Shown here: in pieces, positions 24,001 to 37,942 of the stretch | Layout: every line of letters starts with the position of its first letter | Numbering within the stretch: the first letter of the stretch is position 1 | NCBI RefSeq assembly: GCF_031755915.1 | Contig: NC_083387.1 | Location: 8,577,001-8,641,000 of the forward strand | Length of the DNA: 64,000 nucleotides | Source of the DNA: Ziziphus jujuba | Lineage: Eukaryota > Streptophyta > Magnoliopsida > Rosales > Rhamnaceae | Reading direction: 5' to 3' | Translations under genes and position numbers: made by a program | Notes under the pieces: model-generated | Told to the model about the DNA's origin: nothing | Databases searched by the model: none | What the model saw: only the letters and a program-made list of their open reading frames with translations

Positions 24001-26222
24001 CGGCGTGAGCTGCTTCTTCTGGTTTAAAAAGTCGGAAGCCTCACATGGACCCATACGGTGCCGTTTTGTTCCCATTAAAAGCCCATTCATTCTATGTTTT
24101 TTTTTTTTTTTTTTTTTTTTTCTGGGCCAGATTTCTTTGCTGGCTCTAGCTAGCTCTTATCCATTCCTATCTTCTTTTACAATTATATAGGAATAAAGAG
24201 TTTTTGTTCATAATCCACAATTACACCCAAAAAAAAAAAAAAATACATGATCCACATTACATTTGAAGTGGATTATACTGCCATACTAATCTTGGGATTT
24301 TACTTTAATCATCCTTGATTTTTTTTTTTTTTTAATAGTTAATGTTGTATTATCAAAATAGAATCTTAGGCTTATCAATCTTATTAACAAATTTTTGTTT
24401 GCTTCAAATCTTATTAACAATTTTAATCCTAGCTAGCAACCATACCAAACATATTTTCAAAGTGCCATATCACTTCGAGGTAGGATCGAGCAATTTTAAG
24501 AGGTGAACCAGATGGTTAGTAGTTTAACATACATAGAAAATAGTTTGTTTATTAATATTGCTTTTTCATCTTATATTTAAGATTTTGATATGACTCTACT
24601 TATGCATCTAAATCCTTAGAAGTTCGATGAATTAGGAAGTAGACATGGCTTTCATTTTGGTATGACCATTATCCAAGAAGTTGTTGGTAGGATTCGATAT
24701 CTTGGTAACCATTTTAGTTTTTTGGTCCTAATACCAGTAGTGATCTATAGCAAGATTTATCATCCCTTAACTCCTGCTATGGAGTAATCTCATTTTTGCC
24801 TTTGCCTTTTGATTTGGGATAACACTTAAAAAAAAGTTTGATACTTTTTTATTCTGTAAACATCTTCGTTAAAATTCTCTTGCTTTTTGTCTCAAAGTGA
24901 TAGCATAAGGGAAAGAATTGCAAATTGTTATAAAAAATAATTAAAAAAATAAAAGAAATAAACAGTTTCCAAAATGCCACAAATTAATATGTTTTCTCAG
25001 TTGTTCATAAATCATAACTTTCAAACATTGATTATTCACAAAAAAATAAATAAATAAATAAAATAAAATAAAATTTCAAACATTGATTCATTTTTAAGGG
25101 GTCAACAAATATGGAGTTTTGTCCATTTGTACATTCTCTTAAGACAACACCAGCACTATTAATTTATGAAGTGTTTTCATTCACCCCAAAATATAAAATA
25201 TTATCACTATCATCTTGTATCATTTCAGTCTAATAATAAAATTTTTTTTTTTAATGAATTAGGCCAAATAGTTGATCACACCTCAAATAATAAAATAAAA
25301 CCTAATAAAATTATTTTCAGACAATGTTACACGAGTTGGACAAGATTAATGTTCTTAAACTTATCCATCAAAAATATTGATTTGATTACAATGACATTAA
25401 AACATTAATTTTGAAAGCAATTTGAGAAATCTTGCAGTGTGACACAATAGTTAAAAAAAAAAAAAAAAAAAAGAAAGTCTGATAGCTGTTGGCGGAATAA
25501 AAATATATTTACCCTAAAAATCAACTAATACTAATTTCAATATTCATTGTCTTTAAAAACAATTAACAACAATAAAATAAATTCACTCTCTTTTACTTTG
25601 TTCGACCATGACACACATTCAAGGTTAGTCTTTTTGATTTTGCCCAATGGTATTATATATATATACATATATTTTTTAAAATTATATTAAAAATTAAACA
25701 AGTATATTATACAAGTACACAATTTTGTTTAATCTCACCGTGTTTTTACGAACCTAAATACAAAGTTATTTAAAATATTGATTAAAATTATGCAAGAAAG
25801 AAACGAAAAAGGGGAGAGAGACAATAGAGCTATAGAACAAATTATTTGGGATGATTATTATTAAATACTGATAACTTCAATCTTATTTTGTTATTTACAA
25901 TTCATATTCTTAAAAAAAAAAAATTAAAGCAAAAAACTAATATTGTTTTAATCATATGCTGTATAACAGACCCAAAAAAAAGAATTTTAAGCAAAAATTA
26001 TTCGATTTACAAATGATATATATTATGATAATAAATTAAATAGGAAAAAAAATCTCATTTATTTATTTATTTGTTATTATTATTATTTCCTTGAAGAGTA
26101 CTCCATCCCATCTGTTAAAGCAATTAAACTTTCCGCCATAACCAGTCAATCAATCGCCGTATTGTTGCAGCATCTCAGCTATATTTGGTCGTCATCGTCT
26201 TTGAAAATAGGAAGAAAAATTG
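24001..26222. other. Divergent intergenic region between CCHC and CCDC90-like genes
   Basis: This is the bidirectional spacer between genes transcribed leftward and rightward. TGGGCT-type and GGCCCA motifs lie near 24070 and 24124. A T run of 27 bases ends at about 24120. The remainder is AT-rich with A/T homopolymers, including A runs near 24229 and 25451. The 5' UTR of the plus-strand gene probably begins within 26090-26222. No gene is seen. Confidence 0.5.
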
Positions 26223-27869
26223 ATGGCGCTTTGCAATCGCGTGGTTCAATCAGCGGGTAGTTCAGGTAGGCTACTCTGGTTTGACAAGCTTCGAATCCTT
26301 TCGTCTTCGAATGATTTCTGCAGGCAGCTTTCTCAGCTCACAAAACCTAATGGAAATCATGCTTTTCTTGTCGATACCTTAGCCCTGGTAGTAATTAATT
26401 TGCTCTTTGGATTGTGATTTTTCTTTTTTTTAGAATTTTATGATTGGAATTTTATGATGCTTTGAATTATAATTTAGGTGCGAAGTTTGGAAGCGCAAGG
26501 TCTGCCATCCAAACAGGCCGAGGCAATAACCGGTGCTATCACGGAGGTTCTGAACGATAGCTTGCAAAATGTGGCTACTTCTTTTGTTTCCAAAGCAGAG
26601 ATGCAGAAGGTTGTTTCAATTTTGAAAATTTCGCACGCACGCATGGTGTTTGATGTTTTTTCTGTATTAATTTTGTTTTAAAAGTTTCGATTTTTATCAA
26701 TATGGAATTCGTTTAAATATATATATATATATATATTGATTTTTTATTGCAGTCTGAGATGATTCAAAAATCAAATCTGTCAAACTTCAAATCCGAAGTA
26801 AAAAGTTTACAGGTAATAATGGTGTTAATGCATGAGGCATTTGCAAATGTAGAAGTTTGTGTGCAATTGTGAAATTTATCTGCTTAAATTCCCTGATAAG
26901 AATGGAGTAAAACAAGATGAGGAAGATTTTAGGATGTTGGAACGGATATACTTAGCATACTCACAATTTTACATGTTGCAATATATTCTAGAATGCATTG
27001 AATTATGCTGAAGTTCATGTGTCATAGACTTGTATATTGTTTAAAATGGCTGTTTTTGTCCTCTTTCAGCCTAATAATTAATTCTCATTATAAGGCTTAA
27101 AGCATTTCTGTTTTTAGTTTCCATTATTACATAATATCATACAACAAGATTCTACATGATGCTATCATATACATTTTTTTATTTGACAACCTTTCTTAGT
27201 AAACCTCACGTATTTCTGGATGTAGGAGCATAATTTTTCTATGTTGCAACGTGAGACAGAGAAGCTTCATGGTGATATTGAGAAGATGCGCAGTGAATTG
27301 AGGTTTTTTTTTTTATTTTAAGAGAATATTATTTTAGTATATTAGTGGCTTCTAACATGTAGAGAACTTGTAAATTTTTCATAGTGAGTACCATTTTTTT
27401 ATTTTTTTGCTGTTGTTATAGGTATGAGCTTGACAGGGTCACTGCAGGACAACGTTTGGATTTAAATCTTGAAAGAGGGTAATGATATGCAAACTTTAAT
27501 TTATATTTATTATTCATTGTCTAAGTTGGATGTATTGTCTTCGGGTAAAATGTAGTTATCACTATGTCCAATTGCAGGCGCATACGTGATGAATTGGCAA
27601 ATCAAAATGCTGAAACGACCAACCTCACAAACAAACTTGATCGGGTGAGTACAATTATTGTTCTTCTGAATTTGTTGGTTTAAGTGTATTACCTATGACA
27701 TTTTGGTTGTTAACTTGTTATTCTTTTTCTTTTTTTTTTTTGCTTCCAGGAAATTCATGCATTAAGAGCCCATGTGGAAGCTTCTAAATATGATGTTATA
27801 AAGTACTGCATAGGTACTCTTGTCTCTATATCTGCAGTTGGTCTTGCTGTAATCCGTATTTTGTTGTAG
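26223..27869 (+). CDS. Mitochondrial coiled-coil/TM protein, DUF1640 (CCDC90/MCUR1/FMP32) family, 7 exons
   Basis: Exons 26223-26387, 26478-26609, 26753-26812, 27226-27302, 27422-27478, 27578-27644 and 27750-27869 join in frame to 225 aa with GT-AG introns. The N-terminus (MALCNRVVQS, Arg-containing, few acidic residues) looks like a mitochondrial presequence. Next comes the family block FLVDTLALVRSLEAQGLPSK followed by QAEAITGAITEVLND, then a long heptad-rich coiled coil (EMIQKSNLSNFKSEVKSLQE through NLTNKLDREIHALRAHVE), and a C-terminal membrane span (CIGTLVSISAVGLAVIRILL). Animal and yeast relatives are inner-membrane proteins tied to calcium uniporter regulation and complex IV assembly; the plant role is less settled. 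Length and architecture match the family, with no sign of damage. The start is the ATG at 26223, in the only frame giving the presequence. Confidence 0.9.
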
Positions 27870-29002
27870 TAGCTTGTACTTTGACGATTTGAGGTGATTT
27901 GAGATGAGAAGCCTAGACACTTTTTTCATGGCAATTTGATGCCTTAACAATTGATAGTCATTTTTGTCTCATAGACACACTCTGACTAGTTAGAACAGTT
28001 GTCATCCAGATGCCTTTGGGGCAAGGACCGTCGGTTGCTGTAATTTCATTGAACAAATTATATTCTTTTGCCATATTTGAGAGCAATGCAGAAGATATAT
28101 GATACATGGATGTGCTTTATTGAAAATAATCTTCTGTATATTTTTGCACCTACAACCGTAAACAAACTTGGGGAAAGACTACTCACCAAAAAAAAAAATA
28201 AATAAAAACTAAAAAAAAAATAAAAACTTGGGGAAAGACTGCATCAAAAAGTTAAAAGAAAATGAAAATTGAAAAGCGTTTGTGATACAGGTTGGTTTTG
28301 TTTGAAATTAAAGACGTTATATCCAGTTTTACATTTTTACTTGGGAGAATGCATGCTAATAAATGGTCATCTGTAACCAAATTAGAATTTGTTATAAAAA
28401 AAAAAAAAATTCATGCTTCTGCAAGTTTAATTTTGTTGTAATCAAAAGTTCTTTTTTCTCCCTTTTAAATTTTTTTTTAATTAATTTAGATTTAATTGCT
28501 GTAGTTTTCTTGAAAGTCTGTAGCATATTGTTAGAGTATTGATGAGAAAAGCAGCTGTTATGCACATAGCCCTAGGTGTCTATAACTTGCGAATTTACTT
28601 TCATCAGAAAAGGAAGAACAAATCTTCTCTAGAGAAATTTAAGACGTTCTCTCTTGCATATGCACTCAAAAATTGTTTTTTGATAATACACTTCACTAAT
28701 TCATGAGCTATTCAGGATTAGGTTAACGCGATTCATGTAATTCTACGTGACTTTCACATAGTCAAACAATAAATTTCATCAGAAATCCACGATAAAGAAA
28801 TTTGTAAGATGGCAATGATAATAAAAAGTACTAATATCAGCATTCTAACTGAAAGTACAAACTTTATAACATGGAAATGATAATAAAAAGTGCTAATATC
28901 AGCATTCTAACTGAAAGTACAAACTTTATAACATGGAAATGATAATAGCAGTCGATCTCAGTTATACTAATTAAAATTAAACGAGCATGGAAAATAGGAC
29001 AT
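27870..29002. other. Convergent 3' flanks of the CCDC90-like and RPS25 genes
   Basis: This spacer lies between two genes whose 3' ends face each other and should hold both 3' UTRs. It contains A-rich runs near 28189-28222 and 28395-28410 and a 62-bp tandem repeat at 28809-28946. No coding potential is recognised. Confidence 0.6.
28809..28946. repeat. 62-bp tandem repeat, about 2.2 copies
   Basis: Units start ATGG(C/A)AATGATAATAAAAAG at 28809 and 28871, with a partial third at 28933. Copies one and two are nearly identical, so the duplication is recent. Confidence 0.9.
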
Positions 29003-30705
<1,703 letters not shown>

Positions 30706-31762
30706 CGGATCGGACGAGAGGGAGCAGAGTTGCGGAAGCAAAAGCGGCACTAGAGCAAGAGGCTTAGCGAAGGAGATGGAGGCTTGGGGCTTTTTAGAAG
30801 TCAATTATAAGGGTTTGCTAAACCACACACCAACTGTATTTTATTTGCAAACTCGTCCCCTTATGTTACGGCAATTGTAATAGGCACCTAATCAACGAGC
30901 CCATTGTCCTTTTTCTTTTCTTTTTTTCATTTATTTATTAATGTGTACAAAATTATAAGCGAGTAGGGAACAAAATGTATAAATAAATATATTATTTATA
31001 AAAATAATTTTTTTGGTTCTTATTTATATAAATAAATGGACATTTTTTTAAAGAAAAAAAGCTTACCTAAGATTTATTTTTTAAAAGTTTTTTTTCTTTT
31101 GAGTACTGGACGATCTATTTGTACTTGTACGTGATAAATGAATTTCTACTTCTCCGTTTTTTTTTGTTTTTCAAAAAGAAAAAATATTATCAAATTTTCC
31201 ATGTATGTATAACTATCAGTTTTTTCATGTATATATAATTATCAGTGTTAGAGCCATAAAAAATGAAACATTTAGTTTGTTAGAAACAAACTAAATAATT
31301 TTACATGCATAAAGTCTATTCTAAAAAATATACATATTTAAATGTCTATTCTCTTGACCCAAAAAAAGAATTAAAAAAAAAATCAAATGTCTATCCTCAT
31401 GATCTATAAATTATTATATATATATATATATATATATAGAGTAAGGAAAATTGTTTAACGAGGATATCCACCACTTCATTAGAATGCATACACTTATAAT
31501 TTCACAGACGTAATGATTGCATGTAATCTGGTAATAAATAATATGTGATATTACATTTTAGCAAAATGTGGATGTTCTTATATAAAAATTCTATATATGT
31601 ATATATAGTAATTTAAAATTTTGAATGTGTACAATTTAAAAAAATAAATAAAAAATCAGATTGACTATAATCATAAAACATAAAAACAGAAAAGAATTTG
31701 AACAGCATATACTACACTCAACATTGGTAGGATGACTATGTCCTCTTATAAAAAATTAAGAG

Positions 31763-31793
<31 letters not shown>

Positions 31794-32329
31794 CACATTA
31801 AAAATTTTGGTCAAACGGTTATCTCCAGCAAAGGGTGGACGACGTATATGAAAGCACAATAGACCTCAACTAATCCACGAGCATCGCTTTTGAAATCCAT
31901 GCGTACTGAACTTTGATAGTGACCATGAGTGAGAGCTTTGGCAATCAGATAAAAAGCCAAGGTCTAAAATCCATGGGTTCTCAATTGTCCTTGTGAGTTG
32001 TCAGAACTTATATTTCATTGCCTTTGAATTGGCGCAATGCAATTCGTGCTGTTTTGTAAAAGATGACGAGGATAACAGAAGCATCATAGTCATTATGCAG
32101 CTAAAAAGGTTCAATTTATTCGAAATTTGTACATGTTGTGGCCTCACTGGGGATTTTCTACCAGCTCAATTCGACACGTATGGAAGTAATTTGTTTTATC
32201 TTTCTTTTGTATTCGCATCATATATATATTTGGAAAAAAATATTTCATCCCATAATTGTTCTATATATGTCGGTGCCTAAGCCTAGCTAATAAAGAGCAT
32301 GCCTATGGAGGGAGTAAAGATGATGTGAA

Positions 32330-32460
32330 TTGGAGTGATTGGACAGTTCGGTGGTGAAAATCATTGCCTCTTAAGACAATAACCGTAATTCGAATCTATC
32401 ATCTTCGATATCAAAGATATTTAACAATTTGTTAAATTAAGGAAAGAAAAAAAGAAAAAA
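32330..32460 (+). mobile_element. Possible tRNA-derived SINE
   Basis: A box A-like element (GGACAGTTCGGTGGTGAA at about 32341) is followed some 45 bases later by a box B-like element (TAATTCGAATCTATC at about 32386). An A-rich tail (GGAAAGAAAAAAAGAAAAAA) ends near 32460. Spacing and order fit a pol III SINE promoter, but both boxes deviate from consensus and no target duplication is obvious. It could be chance. Confidence 0.3.
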
Positions 32461-32801
32461 GAGTAATATGTGTGAGTTGTCATTGATTACTTAAAAGGAA
32501 TACTGCCCTAGTTTGAGGAATTATATGTGGCAATAATATTGGAAAACACCATTGATATATATATATATATATATATGGCAATGAAATTGGAAAACACGAT
32601 CGTATAATAAAAATTGCTAAGATGCCTTACCAAATTAGCTAGCATTTTAACATTTTATCCGTGAATTATTCCTCTTATTAGATGACACATGTAAACGTTT
32701 TGTCCCCAAAAAAATGACATTTGTAAAAACCCTTTTTTGTTGTTAATAATAATAAAATCTAGTGCGCCAATATATCAAAAATAGTAAAAACTGGTTCAAG
32801 C

Positions 32802-32832
<31 letters not shown>

Positions 32833-33145
32833 AACTGGCGCGTAAACTTTCTAATCGGTTCCCACAAGCATAAAACCTAGTGGTGTATCCCATAGCAATA
32901 GAACGAAAGTTATGTGAGAAACATCCTTCAAGTATCATAAAAATAAATAATTATATCATAATAATAATAATAATAATAATTAATGATCAAACTTGACACT
33001 CAATATCAATATTAAGCTTGAGCGACAATTTTGATCATCTAATATCTTGTTATTAAGACAATAAAATAAAATTAATGTCCCCCAATTTCCCAAAATTTTC
33101 TTATATATATGTAATGTTTCTCCCGACGCGCCCCAACCCACCCCA

Positions 33146-33180
33146 CCCCCCCCCCCCCCCCCCCCCCCCCCAAAAAAAAA
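33146..33180. repeat. C26/A9 homopolymer junction
   Basis: A run of 26 C directly followed by nine A, just downstream of the P450 gene's 3' end. Exact length is likely unreliable in the assembly. Confidence 0.8.
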
Positions 33181-33381
33181 CAAAATAATTTCAAGACACC
33201 AAGCCTACATAAGGAAAATCATATGCCAAATCTTAGCTACAAATGTGCCTTAATTAACCAAAAACATAAAGACATAAATAAAAATTAAAAAGAAAGCAAC
33301 AACTATCCAAATTTACCCCCCAAAAAAAAAAAAGGAAAAAAAGAAACACTTATCCAAATGCCCATCGACCAAGATTCTACT

Positions 33382-35687
33382 TTACAGCGGGCAGGTCAAC
33401 CTGTAGTTGGGCACGGCAACCAGTCGTACGGCTCTAGGAGCAGTGAGTCCGAACATATCGTTCATGTCAAGCTCACCGGGCTTCATTCCCTCCGGCAACT
33501 CCCACTTAAAACTATGCAGAAGATGAGCCAGGCACATCTCCACCGCGTAAAGCCCCAGCTGCATACCCGGGCACGATCTCCGACCCGACCCGAATGGAAT
33601 GAACTCGAAGTCGCTCCCTTTGAAGTCGGGTGCGGCGTCGTTTAGGAATCTCGAGGGTTTGAACTCCTCGGGATCTTCCCACGACTCCTTGCCGCGTCCA
33701 ATGGCCCACGCGTTGATCCAGACTCGTGAGCCGGAAGGGATGGAGTACCCGGCGACGACACTGTGGTCGGAGGTCTCGTGGAGGAGCAGAGGGATCGGAG
33801 GGTGGAGACGAAGTGTTTCTTTGACTGAGCATTTAAGGTACGTTAGCTTTTCAAGATCGGATTCGTTGACTTTTCTGTGAATCCCCACGACATCTGTGAG
33901 CTCTTGTTGAACCTTCTTTAAATCCTCTGTGCTCTTCATTAGTTCCGCCATGGCCCACTCTATCACTGAAGCCACTGTTTCGGTCCCACCAAACATCACA
34001 TCCTGCAATGTACATACGATATGTATATATATTTATCAAATTAAAAAGAAAAAAATTATTTGCTGCAATGACCCCAATAAGGACAGCCAAAAAAAAAAAA
34101 AAAAAAAGTGACCCCAATAAACCCATGTAACAACCCAAAACATTTACCTTCGCATATCGTATTTTAAAAAAATGTTATTTGTTGGATGGACAGTCATTAT
34201 CAATAAATTCATGTCATTTGATAATTTTAATAATTATTTAAAATATTTATATTTTTATAATGAAAATAATGTACTATAATTATGTGATCAATTAATATTT
34301 ATCATTTCAATAATGATTATTATCATTGATAATTATTAAGTAAAATTTTAGAACAGCAGCAACCTATTCACCTATCCACCAATGGTGAAAATAAAAAATA
34401 ATTATAATTATATAGAATTAATTGCATTTTAATATTTTTAATTTGTAAAATTTGGCATTTAACCATTTAGGTTTTGAACTTTCAACTAATAGTGATTTAA
34501 ACTCTAAATTTAACCAAATAAATTGGTAATAATTTTATTTAAAAAGATATTGATCAGTTAAAAAAAAAAAAGTAGAATAGTTCCCAAATTTGTTTAAGCA
34601 AAATTGGATATTAAACTAACATACAATAAATAAAAAAATTTAAAAACCAAAATCATTATGTTTGAAAATTGAAAAGCCTAAATCAAAAATTCCTGTAAAT
34701 CACATATATTAACCCCAATTATATATATAATATATTTTTTAGTTATGATTTTTTTCCTTTTTTTTGTCGTACCATGACGATGGCTTTGATGTTGTCTCTG
34801 GTGAGTGTAAACGTGGACTGGGAGTCCTGATCAACATTATCAGGAAGGAAAGCAATTAATTCATCTACCATATCCGTCTCTGCATCTGCATCGTTGGTCT
34901 TATTCTTCTTCATCTTCTTCTTCTCCATGTGGTCACTGATAATCTTATCAATAAACACATCCAAAGACTTACGTGCTCTTTCCATCCTCCGGTTGAATTC
35001 CTGTGCATGAAGCCAACCCAACCACGGAATAAAATCCGCAATATTGAACGCGCCGAAAAGCTTCGAGAATTCTTGTAAAATCGTCACGAATTCATCCTGT
35101 CCTTCATGCGAGCTCGATCCAAACGCCGCCTTATACGTTATATTCCTCGTCAAAGCGAATACCAGCTCTCCAATATTCACCGCCGATCCGATCTTCGCAG
35201 CCACCGTACGCACCGTATCGTCCACCTCTTCCCTCACCGAAGCCCAAGACTCGGCCCGTCTCCGACTAAACAGTTTCATAACGCAGACCTTCCTCATCTG
35301 CCGCCAAAACGGGCCGTAGTTGGCGAACGCCATGTCAGCACGGTCGTACGTCAGATAGGAGATCGCCACGTTAGCCGGTCGGTTAGAGAACACGCCGTCT
35401 TGAACTTGGAGAACCTCACGCGCCATTTTGGGAGTTGAAACCACCACCATGTGGAGCACACCGAGTCGGAGATGGAACAGCCCGCCGTACTTCTTGGCCT
35501 GCTCCGCCAGCCCACGGTGGGTCAGCTGATCCATCATCCTCATGTTGCCTATTATCGGCAACCCTTTTGGGCCCGGTGGGTATGGAAGCTTCCCACGGGT
35601 GCGGAAGATGAGGATGAAGGTGAGGAATAGAGGTATGAAAAGCAGTGAAAATGGTGAAGATTGTAGAGATTGGAGGAGGGCTTCCAT
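33382..35687 (-). CDS. F5H: Cytochrome P450 CYP84A, ferulate/coniferaldehyde 5-hydroxylase, 2 exons
   Basis: Exons 35687-34773 and 34002-33382 encode 511 aa. This is an ER-anchored monooxygenase: hydrophobic anchor at residues 13-29, then the proline hinge PPGP at 37-40, I-helix FGGTETV (309-315), ExxR E367-R370 in KETLRLHPP, the PERF-region FKPSRF (419-424), and heme loop FGSGRRSCPG with Cys449 as ligand. The wording throughout (for example VQQELTDVVG, ELDMNDMFGLTAPR) is that of CYP84A, which 5-hydroxylates coniferaldehyde/coniferyl alcohol towards syringyl lignin and sinapate esters. All catalytic features are present. The single intron of 770 bp splits the gene just before the I-helix, at Met305/Asp306. 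A TATAAAA box lies about 60 bp upstream of the ATG. Substrate assignment rests on family recognition only. Confidence 0.93.
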
Positions 35688-35729
35688 GGTTCTATAGAGA
35701 GAAGTGAGTTTTTGGGCGAATTGTTAGTC

Positions 35730-35756
35730 GGTTGGTAAGGTCGGATTTTATAAAGA
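35730..35756 (-). promoter_or_regulatory. TATA box and AC-II-like element of the CYP84A gene
   Basis: On the minus strand TATAAAA covers 35752-35746, about 60 bases before the ATG. ACCAACC, the AC-II motif bound by lignin MYB factors, covers 35736-35730, between the TATA box and the ATG. The motif match is exact; its function here is inferred. Confidence 0.5.
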
Positions 35757-37490
35757 TTTTTGGGGTGGATAAAAATTTGATTTGGTGGGTTTCTTAACAA
35801 GGTAAATAACAACCATAGATTAAAAGACAAAATAATAGAGATTAAATTGTTGCCAACTTTAGAGATTGAGTTGAATATTTTTTGCATGGCCTTTTTATTT
35901 TTTTATTTTTCCTTTTTGTATATACACATATACATTATATAAAAGTTTGCAAACACCACCTCGCTGCCCCATCTCATTTCTTTTCATACTTGCTCACCAT
36001 TTGCCGAAAAATTGCTTTAGTTATCATCCTTTTCTTATTTTTTTTCTTTTTTTTTGGAAGTTATATAATGACCTCATAATTACATCATCTTTTTTTTTAA
36101 TTTCAATTTATTTATTTATTTTTGGGTTAGGGTTAGTGGAAGAAACAAATTTGTATTAGTTTTACTGCCAAATGCTCCTAGTCAAGCACTCCTCACACAC
36201 GCCACACCACTTTTAACGTATTATGTCTGTTATTGCCTAACTATCCTATTCCCAATGGCAGATGTAGCAGCCGGGGGAGTTCAAGAGTTAAAAAAAGGAT
36301 TTAATAATCTATATATATATATTTGGTAAACTAACAATATATATATATATATATATACGTATATATTTGGTTATATATATATTTAGTTGACATTTGATTT
36401 TTTTCTTTTAAGAATAATATAATTCAATTATAATGAAAGTTATATAAATTATATCTATCTATCTATCTATCTGTATATCTATATATATATATATATATAT
36501 ATTGTTATGGGCAAAATTTGGTTCTACCCAAACAACCAAAACAACTTTAAGAGAACTCAAGGATTTAATAAGAAAGACTCAAGAAAAAAAATTTCTACTA
36601 TTGACGCTTTTGCAAATATAATATTATATGATTTATGCTTTCAAACTTCTTTAATCCTTCTCATTATGTGGACGTGGAGGACATAGCCCTTCTATTACGT
36701 AAAAGGAGGAAAGTGTTGTTTTTGTTGCATTTAACTTATCTCAACCTCTTGTTATCTAAGAAATCAATTACATGATAAATTTGTGGCCCTATATTCCATT
36801 ATCTCTTTGTACTTCATGTTTACTTCTTCGATGTTAGACTTGGTCTTTAAAGATAGTCATTTGTAGTTTTCTTTAAAGATAGTCATTTGGCACTGACCTA
36901 AATATTTTAATTGAAATTGACTAGCTAGTCATTTTACAAAGACCATTAAGCCTGTCGTTTTGCTAGATACTAAAGAAGTCGTCTTATCTTGCTTAAGTCA
37001 ATGAGCGAATCATCATATTAGACATTTAGGAAATCACCTTCCTCTCATTTTTTGTATTAGGATAATTTCACCTATAACAAATATATATATATATATATAT
37101 ATATAACTTTATCATAGCCGTTCAACTCATTTTATATATTTAAAATAAAACAATGCATAACTGCAGTTATACAAAAACTAATCATAATTACAAATAATCA
37201 ATATTAACAAAAATTGCAACAACATTAAAATCAATTTACCAATTTTTCTTGTTTAGAAGCAATTGAAAATGTAAAAAGCTAAAATTATGAAACTAATATA
37301 CAGGGAGAGAACTGTTTCAGTTTATTTATTGTAGAATTTGTAGATTATAGAATGTTAATTGGGTAGAAGAAATATAATTTGTTTCAGTTAATTAGGTTAA
37401 GACACTATAAAGTACAAAATCTTTAAAATGATATCTTAAAATTAACAAGTTAGTTGGATCGGTCCCACAACCCCCCCCCCACCCCCCCCC

Positions 37491-37570
<80 letters not shown>

Positions 37571-37907
37571 ATATAATCTTGCGAAAATAAATATGTCATA
37601 TTAATAAATTTTTAAAATAGCACAAACATAGGTCCGAGAAAGAGAAACTAATTTCTAACCATTAATTAAGAAAATTGAAAGTATTTAGCATCTTAAAAAA
37701 AAAAAAATACAGGGGATTGCAATCGATGACTGTGGAAAATGGGTCCAATCGATTTCAACAGTTGAGATTGCATAGGAATTGGAATTGGAGGGTCGTGTTA
37801 AGATTGGTTTCACACTTGGGCCCATCCTCGTGCATGAAAAAGGAGAAAGGGGAGAGTTCGATGTTGGTGTTTGAAGAGGCAAAAATGATGAGACAATTGA
37901 AAACAAA

Positions 37908-37942
<35 letters not shown>

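Larger units (their letters stand above)
30706..33381. other. Intergenic region: RPS25 promoter side and 3' flank of the P450
   Basis: The left end is the RPS25 promoter (site II-like TGGGCT and a telo-like box). The rest is AT-rich, with (AT)n runs near 31418-31438, 31770-31794 and 32557-32576, an A run at about 32801-32827, an AAT repeat near 32961-32980, and a C26 run at 33146-33171 followed by A9. A possible SINE lies at about 32330-32460. No gene is supported. Confidence 0.5.

Noticed and set aside
31993..32280. 95-codon plus-strand open frame in the RPS25-P450 spacer
   Set aside because: No recognised motif, no flanking exons and AT-rich composition; most likely chance.
37494..37567. 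GA array as a possible CRISPR-like or satellite array
   Set aside because: It is a simple dinucleotide microsatellite with no spacers; this is a plant nuclear sequence.
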